Source: Gammaproteobacteria bacterium
Lineage (GTDB): Bacteria > Pseudomonadota > Gammaproteobacteria > HK1
Reading direction: 5' to 3'
DNA length: 15,592 bases
Assembly (NCBI GenBank): GCA_013042035.1
Contig: JABDQX010000264.1
Location: forward strand, 1 to 15,592
A program made the position numbers and the translations under genes. This document shows positions 6,782 through 15,175 of the stretch, in pieces (the stretch's first letter is position 1; every line of letters begins with the position of its first letter). The notes beneath the pieces are model-generated. The model saw only the letters and a program-made list of their open reading frames with translations. It did not search any database and was not told the origin of the DNA.

Positions 6782-7810
6782 TTAGCATGAGCCCTGTACT
6801 TTAGACGAACCTTCCAGGGCTTTAATTCGACGTGCTATCTCATCAAGCTGGTGTAGACGTGCTACATTCTTTCGCCAAACAAAACTCTCCTGAACAGAGA
6901 TCCAGGATGAATAAATGCCTGGTTTGGAAATAGATTTTGTCACCTGAGATGCTCCCGTTAAATATACACCATCCGCGATTTCCAGATGACCGGCGATAGC
7001 GGTAGAACCACCGACAACACATCGTTTCCCGATGCGTACGCTGCCGGCAATAGCCACGCATCCCGCAATAGCCGTATGCGCTCCGATAAACACGTTATGT
7101 CCAACTTGAACTTGATTGTCTATTTTTACACCATTTTCAAGAATCGTATCCTCCAACGCACCTCGGTCGACAGTAGTATTAGCGCCGATTTCCACATCAT
7201 CGCCAATCCGTACAGCACCCAACTGTGGCACCTTCACCCATGCGCCATTGTCATTCGCGATCCCAAAACCATCGCTCCCAACAACAACACCGGGATGAAT
7301 CAATACCCGTTTTCCAACAACAACGTTCCGACAAAGCGTGACATTAGCTGTAAGTTGAGAGTAGTCGCCAATGACAACTCTCTGATCCACCGTGCAGCCA
7401 GCACCAATATAGACTCCTTCCCCGATCGAGACACCGTCCTCAATCACTGCTTGGGGGCCAATCCAGGCTGTTTCATGAACTATTGCCTTAGGGCTAACCC
7501 AAGCCGAGGAATGGATACTATGAGAGGGAAGCGACCTTGGACTCAGTAGCGCAGCGGTTCGCGCATAACCTAAGTAGGGATTATCCAATACTAAGGAAAA
7601 TACGGGGCACTCGGACAAATCGGCTGAGGATAAAATAACCGCAGAGGCGCGCGTGTTAGGAAGGTAAGTACGGTAACGACGGTTTGCCAAAAAGCTCACA
7701 GAACCGGGACTAGCACATTGTAACGTTGCTACTCGATCGATACGGCAATCTTCATCACCATGTAGCTCGGCCCCTAAAGTTTCGGCGAGTTTTCCTAACA
7801 AAATCGACAT
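6782..7810 (-). CDS. lpxD: UDP-3-O-(3-hydroxyacyl)glucosamine N-acyltransferase LpxD
   Basis: LpxD carries out the third lipid A step, adding a second hydroxyacyl chain from acyl carrier protein to the 2-amino group of UDP-3-O-acyl-glucosamine. The 342 residues give an N-terminal uridine-binding domain (about 1-100), a hexapeptide-repeat beta helix (about 100-300) and a C-terminal helix. The catalytic His238 lies in VQVGHNV, aligning with E. coli His239. GSDGFG at 178-183 and NTTVDRGAL at 211-219 are family signatures. Length is normal. The ATG shares its first base with the last base of the skp stop codon (TAATG), so translation is probably coupled. It belongs to the bamA-skp-lpxD-fabZ-lpxA order common in gammaproteobacteria. 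Confidence 0.97.
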   Translation of the reverse strand: MSILLGKLAETLGAELHGDEDCRIDRVATLQCASPGSVSFLANRRYRTYLPNTRASAVILSSADLSECPVFSLVLDNPYLGYARTAALLSPRSLPSHSIHSSAWVSPKAIVHETAWIGPQAVIEDGVSIGEGVYIGAGCTVDQRVVIGDYSQLTANVTLCRNVVVGKRVLIHPGVVVGSDGFGIANDNGAWVKVPQLGAVRIGDDVEIGANTTVDRGALEDTILENGVKIDNQVQVGHNVFIGAHTAIAGCVAIAGSVRIGKRCVVGGSTAIAGHLEIADGVYLTGASQVTKSISKPGIYSSWISVQESFVWRKNVARLHQLDEIARRIKALEGSSKVQGSC

Positions 7811-8355
7811 TATTTTTTCTTGTTTTTAAATTCAGTCGTTAACAAAGAAATAACTTTTTCAGTAATGTCCACACGCTTTCCTGCATAAATCGCTGTATCA
7901 ATAACTAAATCATAGTCCTCTGTTTTAGCTATTGTCCGAATTGCCTTTATAATCACGAGGGTAATATCATTTTGTAATTCATTACGGCGCATGGTGAATT
8001 CCTCACGGAACTCTTCTTGTAGCCGCCGTCGCTCTCGTTTAAGCAAACGGATTTTATTAACCAAACTACGTCTTTCCTTATCGGACATAACATCCCCATC
8101 ACGCGCTAATTCATCTTCCAGCTGGCTTATTTCCTGTTGCTGCTTGGCAAGCTCTTTATCCCTCGGGGAAAATTCACTCTCTATTTTGCGAGCGGCGCTC
8201 TCCGCTTGGGGGGCCTTTTGCATAACGAGAGATGTGTCAACGTAGCCCACCTTAAGTTCAGCGGCAGTTCCTGCTGGCACCCAAGCCAACCAAGTTGCCA
8301 TAAAGAACATGACAGTAAAAACTGCCATTCTTCCGAAGGTATGGATTGTTCTCAT
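7810..8355 (-). CDS. skp: Periplasmic chaperone Skp/OmpH
   Basis: Skp is a trimeric periplasmic chaperone that holds unfolded outer-membrane proteins between the Sec translocon and the BAM complex. The 181 residues show a signal peptide (about 1-32, hydrophobic stretch 11-28, likely cleavage after TAA before ELKVGYVD). A long charged coiled coil follows (about 50-125, including KRERRRLQEEFREEF), then the conserved body segment DYDLVIDTAIYAGKRVDIT. The start is the ATG at 8355, though an in-frame ATG at 8328, with GGAAG just upstream, would give a shorter and also workable signal peptide. The gene lies 157 bp after bamA and overlaps lpxD by one base. Position and domain pattern make the assignment secure despite the low conservation typical of Skp. 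Confidence 0.93.
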   Translation of the reverse strand: MRTIHTFGRMAVFTVMFFMATWLAWVPAGTAAELKVGYVDTSLVMQKAPQAESAARKIESEFSPRDKELAKQQQEISQLEDELARDGDVMSDKERRSLVNKIRLLKRERRRLQEEFREEFTMRRNELQNDITLVIIKAIRTIAKTEDYDLVIDTAIYAGKRVDITEKVISLLTTEFKNKKK

Positions 8356-8512
8356 AATTTGCGAGTGAATCCCATGCGGCAGGGTAGCCTCTTATCACCA
8401 GAATTTTGAACAAAATGACCAAGAAAACCCGCGTGAATCATTTTTCGTTCAGGCGATGTTGATTTGACGTGTATAAAGAGATAGGCACCGGTCATTTCCT
8501 AATGATAGAGCC

Positions 8513-10804
8513 TTAAAAGCTGGAGCCAAAGGTAAACTGGAAATTTTGCACTTCGTCGTCGGATTCCTTTCTAAGCGGTACAGCGTAGCTAAAAGTCAAT
8601 GCGCCAAATGGAGAGATCCATGTGGTGGCAAGCCCTGCTGAATATCGAAGCGATCCGATATCAACGTCTTCTTGTGGGCCATACACGTTACCCGCATCAA
8701 AAAATCCGGAAAGTTGAGTAGACTTCGAGTCACGGATGAAGGGCATCGGAATAATAACTTCGGCATTACCTTCCAACTTCAAGTTGCCGCCAAGCGGATC
8801 CTCATCACCACCGTCCTCTCGAGGGCCTAATGTATTGGACTCAAAGCCACGCACAGAGCGGATGCCACCGGCATAGAAGTTTTCGATTAGAGGAAGGTCA
8901 TCGGTGTCACCATAACCATCCCCATAACCGATTTCTCCATTTAGCATAAACACATAGTCTTTGACTAACGGAAAAAAGCGCTGGTGTTTCCCGGTTAATT
9001 TATAGTATGTAAGATCCCCTCCAGGAATAGCCAACTCAGCACCGGCGTATGTAAAGCTACCACTATCGGGAAAAATTCTCCGATTGCGGCTATCCCTGCC
9101 CCAACTCCCTGTCAGCAAAAATGCATTGAAACCACCATCAACCTCCTCCGCAAAAGCCTTAACTTCATTTGAGATTGAAGATCCCTCGTTAAACTCCATC
9201 TGCTTTGCGGTGAATCCTACGTTGATGGAATCGAATTCACTGATTGGAATGCCAAAATTTACACCGGCACTGATTTCATCAAGGACATACTCTGAAATAT
9301 TAGCTTCAGCGGCATCGACCTCTCGGTAACGAGCATGAAACCCACGGCTTACTCCATCCATGGTGTAATAGGGATTTAGATACGAAAATGAAAGTGTCTG
9401 GTTTACACTACTATTATTGAATGTAGCACTCACTCTGTTCCCTGTACCAAGGAAATTTTCCTGACTAATACTACCTTGAAACAAAACACCCTGAGATTGA
9501 GAAAAGCCAGCGCCCGCCAATATGTTACCTGAAGCACGTTCTACTACTGAAACGTTAATGTCCACCTGATCCGCAGTGCCCGGCACTGCCGGTGTCTCAA
9601 TATTCACTTCCTCAAAAAAACCCAAACGTTCTAATCTAACCCGAGATCTTTCTACATCTTTGGTTGATATCCACGCACCCTCCATTTGACGCATTTCTCT
9701 ACGCAAAACTTCATCCCTGGTCTTCGCATTGCCCTCAAAATTTATTCGCCTCACATATACCCGCTTACCCGGATCTGCAAAAAAGGTAAGATCAACCTCC
9801 TTTCTCTCCTCCTTGATATCCGGAATAGCATTGACGTTGGCAAATGCGTAGCCATCCTCTCCCAATCGCTCTGTCAAATTCTTACTGGTTTTGGTAACGG
9901 TATCACGGGAAAAGACAACTCCACGAGACACCGTAACGCCCTTCAGCAATTCTTCTTCCGGCACAACAAAGTCTCCTGTTAATTTCACATCGGAGACGAC
10001 AAACTGTGGGCCCTCATTTACATTTACAGTAATATAAACATCTTTTTTATCAGGCGTGATAGATACTTGGGTCGAATCAACAGAAAAATTTATATATCCA
10101 TTATTCAAATAATGAGACCGTACGGATTCCAAGTCGGCTGCAAGTTTCTGTTTTGAATACTGATCCGCTTTCGTTAAGATTGAATGCCAACGGGAAGTGC
10201 TCAGCTTGAAAAAATCCAATAATTCATCATCGGAAAACACCTCATTGCCAACGATATTAATTTGTTTAATTTTAGCAACTTCACTTTCAGAGACATTAAA
10301 CTGTATTGCAACACGGTTACGTTCCAAGGGTGTAACGATCTTCTCGATCTCGACGCCATACTTTCCAAGGCTAAAATAGGAGTGGCGAAGTTCCTGCTCA
10401 ACTTGGTCGAATACCGCAGGATTGAATACCCGTCCCTCGGAAAATCCGATCTGCTTGAGGGACTGAATCAGATCCTCCGTATTGATATCGGAGTTACCGT
10501 GGAAAGAAATACTGGCAATGGATGGACGTTCGACGACAGAAATAACCAGGGTGTCACCCTCCCCCTCAACTCTGACATCCTTGAAGAATCCTGTTTTGAA
10601 CAAGGAACGAATCGCATCGGCGGCACGGTCTTCATCCACGACGTCTCCCACCTTGATTGGCAAATAATTAAATATCGTCCCGGCGGAAATCCGCTGCAAT
10701 CCTTCCAGTCGCATATCGGCGACAACAAATGTCTCCACGGCAAAGGTGCGAGAGAAGCTACCTATGGTGAGAAGTAAAAGGAGAACAGCTATAGATTGTC
10801 TCAT
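8513..10804 (-). CDS. bamA: Outer-membrane protein assembly factor BamA
   Basis: BamA is the central subunit of the BAM complex, which inserts beta-barrel proteins into the outer membrane. From the ATG at 10804 it has 763 residues: a signal peptide (1-22, cleavage after TFA), five POTRA domains (roughly 23-94, 95-175, 176-266, 267-347, 348-425) and a 16-strand Omp85 barrel to the end. The diagnostic VRGF of extracellular loop 6 is at 651-654 and the chain ends in Phe, the outer-membrane sorting signal. An in-frame TTG at 10825 would add MKKLVTI, which resembles a signal-peptide start; neither site has a clear Shine-Dalgarno sequence. The gene lies 177 bp after rseP, the usual neighbour. The barrel is rich in Asp and Gly around 600-680. 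Confidence 0.97.
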   Translation of the reverse strand: MRQSIAVLLLLLTIGSFSRTFAVETFVVADMRLEGLQRISAGTIFNYLPIKVGDVVDEDRAADAIRSLFKTGFFKDVRVEGEGDTLVISVVERPSIASISFHGNSDINTEDLIQSLKQIGFSEGRVFNPAVFDQVEQELRHSYFSLGKYGVEIEKIVTPLERNRVAIQFNVSESEVAKIKQINIVGNEVFSDDELLDFFKLSTSRWHSILTKADQYSKQKLAADLESVRSHYLNNGYINFSVDSTQVSITPDKKDVYITVNVNEGPQFVVSDVKLTGDFVVPEEELLKGVTVSRGVVFSRDTVTKTSKNLTERLGEDGYAFANVNAIPDIKEERKEVDLTFFADPGKRVYVRRINFEGNAKTRDEVLRREMRQMEGAWISTKDVERSRVRLERLGFFEEVNIETPAVPGTADQVDINVSVVERASGNILAGAGFSQSQGVLFQGSISQENFLGTGNRVSATFNNSSVNQTLSFSYLNPYYTMDGVSRGFHARYREVDAAEANISEYVLDEISAGVNFGIPISEFDSINVGFTAKQMEFNEGSSISNEVKAFAEEVDGGFNAFLLTGSWGRDSRNRRIFPDSGSFTYAGAELAIPGGDLTYYKLTGKHQRFFPLVKDYVFMLNGEIGYGDGYGDTDDLPLIENFYAGGIRSVRGFESNTLGPREDGGDEDPLGGNLKLEGNAEVIIPMPFIRDSKSTQLSGFFDAGNVYGPQEDVDIGSLRYSAGLATTWISPFGALTFSYAVPLRKESDDEVQNFQFTFGSSF

Positions 10805-10902
10805 GATTGTTACCAGCTTCTTCAAAGTAGGGTTCTAAAGCTTCCTCTACTTATCGTTTTTATAAAAATCGCTATTTATCAAAAAGGCCGCCTGCCAAGC
10901 CC

Positions 10903-10927
10903 AAAAAAACCGCAGTACTATATTTGC
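10903..10927 (-). terminator. Possible weak intrinsic terminator between rseP and bamA
   Basis: On the minus strand CGCA and TGCG (10924-10927 with 10911-10914) can pair around an imperfect 9-base middle, followed after one G and one further G by a run of seven T (10903-10909). The stem is short and mismatched, so termination would be weak. It lies about 55 bp after the rseP stop codon. The rest of the 177-bp gap is AT-rich and includes the symmetric TTTTTATAAAAA near 10856-10867. I see no well-spaced promoter there. Confidence 0.25.
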
Positions 10928-10981
10928 GTGAGAGATCGCATATTAAAACAAAAAACCAAATGGAGCGTCCCACCTCAATAT

Positions 10982-12361
10982 TTATCCGAACAACCGCACA
11001 AAATCATTGAAAAGCACAAGTCCCATAAGCCCAACAAGCACGGTGATACCGACTCGCTGCCCAGCAGATTGCGCCTCTTCCGATAACGGCTTCCCTTTCA
11101 CGAACTCAATACAGTAATACATTATATGCCCGCCATCCAGTACCGGAATCGGTAATAGATTCAAAATACCGATACTGACGCTCAAGATAGCAAGTAATTG
11201 TAAAAATTTGGCGGTACCAATTTGAACGGCGGTACCTGCATATTTGGCAATACTGATCGGTCCGCTCAAGTTTTTGACCGATGCCTCAAGCGTCAATATT
11301 TTCCAGAGCATTCTTACCGTAAGCAAAGAAGTGTTTACGGTTTGCGTCAATGCATGCCCAAATGCTGCCAGCGGTGAATAGCGTTCCGTGATATAGAATT
11401 CGCGTTGATAATCTTCCAAAGATTGCGCGGTTGGACGATCCGCGGCCGCGCCAATAAATCCTATTGTACCCGTCTTCGTTTTGATGGGATCCGGACGAAT
11501 CGTTACCACCATGGGAAGATTCCTCCGTTCAATTTGAACTTCTAGGGTTTTTCCAGGGTGGCGCCGAACAAACTTTCTCCAGGCGTTCCAATCAGAAAAA
11601 CTTTCTCTTCCTGCGGCAATGATTCGATCACCCTTCGACAAACCGGCACGCCTCGCCGCACCCTCTGGATCAACCCAACCGATTATAGTGGTTCTATGCG
11701 GCGATGGGGGATAAGCACCTACGGCATGAAAAAACTTATTTCCTGTAAGATCATCTAGCGTGATAGAGGCAAGGTTTAAGGAAAGTTGCGCATCAAGCCC
11801 GTTTTCCCTTCGTACTACCATGGGTATGGCATTTTCTATAAATGCCTTATCAACAATAGCCTGCATCGCGGCTTCCCAGCTATGAACAGTCCGGCTACCA
11901 ACGGAGAGAATCGTATCATTTGGAACTAAACCGGCCTGAGCTGCGAGCGACCCCTGATCCACCTCCATAATAAGTGGTTTTACACCATTAATACCCGTAG
12001 TAAACATAGCCCAATAGGCAAAAACGGCAAATAACAGATTGCAAAGCGGACCGGCTAAAACGACACTTAATCGTATTGACAATGACTGCCGATTAAAAGC
12101 CCGGCACAAATCATCTTCCGCTACTTGGCCTTCGCGTTCATCCAGCATTTTGACGTAGCCGCCAAGCGGGATTGCGCCAATAACATACTCTGTTGCGTCA
12201 GGGCCGGATTGGTACACCCACAGAGGCTTGCCAAATCCAACAGAAAATCTCAGAACTTTAACGCCCAAGCGCCGAGCTACCCAAAAGTGACCAAACTCAT
12301 GAACAGTCACCAGGATTCCAACAGTTACCACAAAGCCTAATATCGCATAAAACAAGTCCAC
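10982..12361 (-). CDS. rseP: Inner-membrane zinc site-2 protease RseP
   Basis: RseP cuts transmembrane segments inside the inner membrane. In relatives it cleaves the anti-sigma factor RseA to release sigma-E during envelope stress, and it clears leftover signal peptides. The 459 residues carry the zinc site HEFGH (21-25) in the first membrane segment and the second metal-site motif NLLPIPVLDGGH (401-412). Between them lie two periplasmic PDZ domains (about 115-195 and 220-290). Membrane segments are at about 3-20, 97-118, 380-405 and 438-455. The start is a GTG with only a weak ribosome-binding site, chosen because it places HEFGH where the family has it. bamA follows, as usual, but the normal upstream neighbours (uppS, cdsA, dxr) are missing and an unrelated esterase gene lies there. 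Confidence 0.97.
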   Translation of the reverse strand: MDLFYAILGFVVTVGILVTVHEFGHFWVARRLGVKVLRFSVGFGKPLWVYQSGPDATEYVIGAIPLGGYVKMLDEREGQVAEDDLCRAFNRQSLSIRLSVVLAGPLCNLLFAVFAYWAMFTTGINGVKPLIMEVDQGSLAAQAGLVPNDTILSVGSRTVHSWEAAMQAIVDKAFIENAIPMVVRRENGLDAQLSLNLASITLDDLTGNKFFHAVGAYPPSPHRTTIIGWVDPEGAARRAGLSKGDRIIAAGRESFSDWNAWRKFVRRHPGKTLEVQIERRNLPMVVTIRPDPIKTKTGTIGFIGAAADRPTAQSLEDYQREFYITERYSPLAAFGHALTQTVNTSLLTVRMLWKILTLEASVKNLSGPISIAKYAGTAVQIGTAKFLQLLAILSVSIGILNLLPIPVLDGGHIMYYCIEFVKGKPLSEEAQSAGQRVGITVLVGLMGLVLFNDFVRLFG

Positions 12362-12476
12362 TTTCGTAACTCACTAATCTCTGGTCGAGAACTGCGATAT
12401 TAGCTTATACACTCAGGTATCTCCCCACTATCGTAATTTTAAGATAAATCGTGGATACAAAAAACATCACCTTATT

Positions 12477-15068
12477 CTATCGTGAAACATTGCGCACATG
12501 AACCCGATCTACCCAAGCCTTAGCAAATACCTCATTACAAACATTAGAGTGCGCAGCGACTTCAAACGTTAGTGTGACTGTTTGATTGGCAAAAGGTGCC
12601 AGGTCAATACTAGATCTTTGCATCCACTCACCTTCCGTGTGCTCCATTCCGACGACAGAGACCTCATCGACAGCCAAACCATCTACCAAAACACTAAAAC
12701 GCGCCCTGGTATAACTGTTCACTGCCGCATGTAGCCTTAAACGTCGGATATAGCTCAATGCAGGACAATCACCCAACGATATCTCTCGCGATACTGATCG
12801 AACCTCGTTGCCTATTTCACAGCCATTCCCGGATGAAGCATACCCGAATAGAAGAGGGCTATCTTCAGTCACCTCCGGCCGATTAGAGATCAATTCCCAA
12901 CCTTCACTTTGCCATTCAGATTTGATAGTTCCATGGGTTTCCGGGGATACGGCTTCCAGAGGCGTTTTATATGATTCAGCCAACACGTTGGCTGCCTTCA
13001 AGGAGTCGATAATAATCCCTTGCACATCGATACCAAGCGGTCCACCTTTCCCTACAGATCCGAAACCGGTTCCATCACGTTCCGATTCCTTTAAGAGACC
13101 GGCCATTTCCAAAGACTTGGCAACAATATTCCGTACATTAATTCCGAGCGGTATATTATCACTATCGCTCCTGACATGTACGCTTTCCGCACCTACATTA
13201 TCCGTAGAAATATCCTCGACAATATTAGGCCCATCATCTGACGCATTCATATCAGCCGAGGCAGGATTTGGTGCCGGCACTATACTTAAGGTTTTTTCAC
13301 CGGTCCGTCTCACCATGGTTGCTACTTCCGGCTTTACTTGTGAATCCGTTCTCAACGAGGTTTCCGGTAAATTCCAGAATTCCGCAATTCGATATGTGGA
13401 GGAAATACCAACATTATTAAAAAACGGTCCAACAGTTCCACACGAGCGTTCCGGATTATCCATACCCAACGGATGGCCATGAGACATACCAATAATAGTA
13501 TAGGATTCAAGCAGAGTCTCACCTTGAGAATTTTGCCACATTCTATGTGGATAACCATCAACCTGGTTTTCAACAGAAGGATTGGAAGAAAGTCCATGCA
13601 CATCAACCCACTGTTTTATAAGCTCTTCGGCATTTACGGGTGCTACCGACGTATCCGCGTCTCCATGCCATATTGAAATCCTAGGCCATGGCCCCTGGTA
13701 TGGAGATGCTGCTCGTATCCGATCACCCCAATCATTCTCGGGCAAACAGATACCCATAAAAATACTCTCAAAAGCCTCCTGTAAATCATGAGCGGCATGG
13801 TAAGGTACACCTGCGACAATCGCACCACCTGCAAACACATCGGGATATGTCGCCAACATAACCGATGTCATTGCTCCGCCTGAAGAAAGTCCTGTGACGT
13901 AAACACAACGACGATCGATATCACAGTTAGTCGACATCCACTCGATCATTTGCCTGATTGACAAAGGTTCCCCACTATCTCGCATCGTATCCTCGGACCG
14001 AAACCAATTAAAGCAGCGCAATGGATTATTCATCCAGTGCTGCTGAGGCAACAGAAGGGCAAATCCAAAACGATCCGCAAGCTCAGACCATCCGGTACCT
14101 CGATCGTACGCAGTGGCTGTTTGTGTACAACCATGCAATGCAACCACCAAAGGTGCTCCAGGCGGTAAGTTCTCGGGTATATAAGTAAACATCCGTAATT
14201 CACCCGGATTCGAACCAAAATTGGTTACCTCAATGAGTCGACTGTCCTGGGCACTGATTTTATTCGTCCATGCCTGAACTTGAGTTAAAGTCGACAGAAG
14301 CTTTTCCCATTGAGCGCGATAACGACCTTGGCGAACCAAATTTACAAGGTCGGCAAATTTCGCGATTTTGGGGCCAAAATTTAACATAGGAATCTCCTTT
14401 TTCTCCGGAGTAGTCAGCATACCGATCTCGATTAATTTACTAACAGGCAAAAATACCGTATGTGATAAACCAGGATCGGCCATGCCATCTCGATTTGGAT
14501 CGAGCCAGGAAGGAGGACGTTCCCCCTTGGACAACTCGAATCGTTGTGTGATAACACTGCGCCGCCCTTTTGACCAAACTCCGATCTGTAAACCGGCGAC
14601 CGGGCAACTGCGGCTCACCCAAACACCAAATAATTCGCCGGCAAGGTTTTGACGGGTCACCTCGGATGAAGAGGCAAGATCCAACAATTGAACCAGGCAT
14701 TCACCAAAATGGAGCTTATTAAAAGATATGGGCAAGGCAGTCGGCGCATTGATCTCGGCACGTCCCGTTGACAGGCCAATGACAATGCCTGGCCTGGCAG
14801 CTTCGGATGTCATTGCAACCGGTTTCAATTTCCAATAACAGCGAATTGCCTCGATCGTATGGGCCTGTTGAGGCGCGGCCATTGTCCCAACTAAAAGATG
14901 AGCACCATATGCTGGTGTAGCAAGCGGTGAACCACGTCCTCTTGGACCAGGCTTTATTAGTCCACCTGAGACCATCATCGTAACGCGAAAGCGCAAATCA
15001 CGACGCGATTCTCCCAAGATTTCAGCAAGCTGTTCACTAAATTCATATCGCCGAAGGCCGCTTGACAT
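12477..15068 (-). CDS. Multidomain esterase of PHB-depolymerase type with N-terminal putative DNA-binding domain
   Basis: This 863-residue protein contains a complete PHB-depolymerase-like (Esterase_phd/LpqC) alpha/beta hydrolase domain at about 280-570. The oxyanion-hole motif is LHGCTQ (311-316), the nucleophile Ser395 is in GLSSGGAM, the acid Asp472 is in WHGDADTSV, and the base His530 is in GMSHGHP. Residues 1-220 are not part of that family. The segment around 9-62 (two helices, then GLIKPGPRGRGSP and TPAYGAHLLVG) resembles the winged-helix-like domain of uncharacterised phage-associated proteins; this is recalled, not searched. Residues 571-712 form a linker with a duplicated 23-residue motif. 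Residues 713-863 look like a beta sandwich with four cysteines (750, 768, 844 and none paired with certainty). There is no signal peptide, so the expected substrate (intracellular polyhydroxybutyrate or another ester) is unknown. The ATG at 15068 has AGGA seven bases upstream. Confidence 0.85.
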   Translation of the reverse strand: MSSGLRRYEFSEQLAEILGESRRDLRFRVTMMVSGGLIKPGPRGRGSPLATPAYGAHLLVGTMAAPQQAHTIEAIRCYWKLKPVAMTSEAARPGIVIGLSTGRAEINAPTALPISFNKLHFGECLVQLLDLASSSEVTRQNLAGELFGVWVSRSCPVAGLQIGVWSKGRRSVITQRFELSKGERPPSWLDPNRDGMADPGLSHTVFLPVSKLIEIGMLTTPEKKEIPMLNFGPKIAKFADLVNLVRQGRYRAQWEKLLSTLTQVQAWTNKISAQDSRLIEVTNFGSNPGELRMFTYIPENLPPGAPLVVALHGCTQTATAYDRGTGWSELADRFGFALLLPQQHWMNNPLRCFNWFRSEDTMRDSGEPLSIRQMIEWMSTNCDIDRRCVYVTGLSSGGAMTSVMLATYPDVFAGGAIVAGVPYHAAHDLQEAFESIFMGICLPENDWGDRIRAASPYQGPWPRISIWHGDADTSVAPVNAEELIKQWVDVHGLSSNPSVENQVDGYPHRMWQNSQGETLLESYTIIGMSHGHPLGMDNPERSCGTVGPFFNNVGISSTYRIAEFWNLPETSLRTDSQVKPEVATMVRRTGEKTLSIVPAPNPASADMNASDDGPNIVEDISTDNVGAESVHVRSDSDNIPLGINVRNIVAKSLEMAGLLKESERDGTGFGSVGKGGPLGIDVQGIIIDSLKAANVLAESYKTPLEAVSPETHGTIKSEWQSEGWELISNRPEVTEDSPLLFGYASSGNGCEIGNEVRSVSREISLGDCPALSYIRRLRLHAAVNSYTRARFSVLVDGLAVDEVSVVGMEHTEGEWMQRSSIDLAPFANQTVTLTFEVAAHSNVCNEVFAKAWVDRVHVRNVSR
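12972..13151 (-). repeat. Two-copy 37-residue-period repeat in the esterase linker
   Basis: Residues 640-662 (PLGINVRNIVAKSLEMAGLL then KES) and 677-699 (PLGIDVQGIIIDSLKAANVL then AES) match at PLGI, V, I, SL, A, L and ES. The spacing is exactly 37 residues, with a Gly-rich spacer (GTGFGSVGKGG) between them. Each copy looks like a short turn followed by an amphipathic helix. The DNA has diverged, so the duplication is old and kept at protein level. Confidence 0.7.
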
Positions 15069-15086
15069 GATGCAATCCTCATAATG

Positions 15087-15103
15087 CCTACATGAATGGT
15101 AGG
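15087..15103. promoter_or_regulatory. Inverted repeat over the -10 of the esterase promoter
   Basis: CCTAC (15087-15091) and GTAGG (15099-15103) form perfect 5-bp inverted arms around 7 bases, and the right half overlaps the predicted -10 hexamer. Its position fits an operator for repression. Whether the N-terminal domain of the esterase itself binds here is speculation. Confidence 0.35.
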
Positions 15104-15124
15104 TAATTATTAAGTATGTGTCAA
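15096..15124 (-). promoter_or_regulatory. Sigma-70-type promoter of the esterase gene
   Basis: On the minus strand a perfect TTGACA -35 (15119-15124) is followed after 17 bp by TACCAT (15096-15101), which matches the -10 consensus at four of six positions. Transcription would start near 15088-15090, giving a leader of about 20 bases that holds the ribosome-binding site. This is the best promoter I can see in the window. Confidence 0.55.
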
Positions 15125-15135
15125 TTAATTATTAA
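15104..15135. repeat. AT-rich direct repeats flanking the -35 box
   Basis: TAATTATTAA occurs at 15104-15113 and 15126-15135. The starts are 22 bp apart, about two helical turns, so both copies face the same side of the DNA with the -35 box between them. This layout suits a dimeric or paired regulator. Chance is possible in so AT-rich a tract. Confidence 0.5.
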
Positions 15136-15175
15136 TAGCATCGCTCACTATTGGCGCAAATCAATGGAAAGCCAA

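Noticed and set aside
6986..7549. 187-codon plus-strand frame inside lpxD
   Set aside because: Antisense to the hexapeptide-repeat region, where periodic codons keep the opposite frame open.
8356..8512. Sigma-E promoter ahead of skp
   Set aside because: A GAAC element occurs on the minus strand, but no matching TCTGA-type -10 lies at the right spacing.
12362..12476. Promoter for rseP
   Set aside because: TATAAG and TAATAT hexamers are present on the minus strand but have no -35 at 16-18 bp, so I do not call one although a promoter is likely here.
12808..13482. 224-codon plus-strand frame inside the esterase gene
   Set aside because: Antisense to the esterase linker and C-terminal domain; no ribosome-binding site or recognisable motif.
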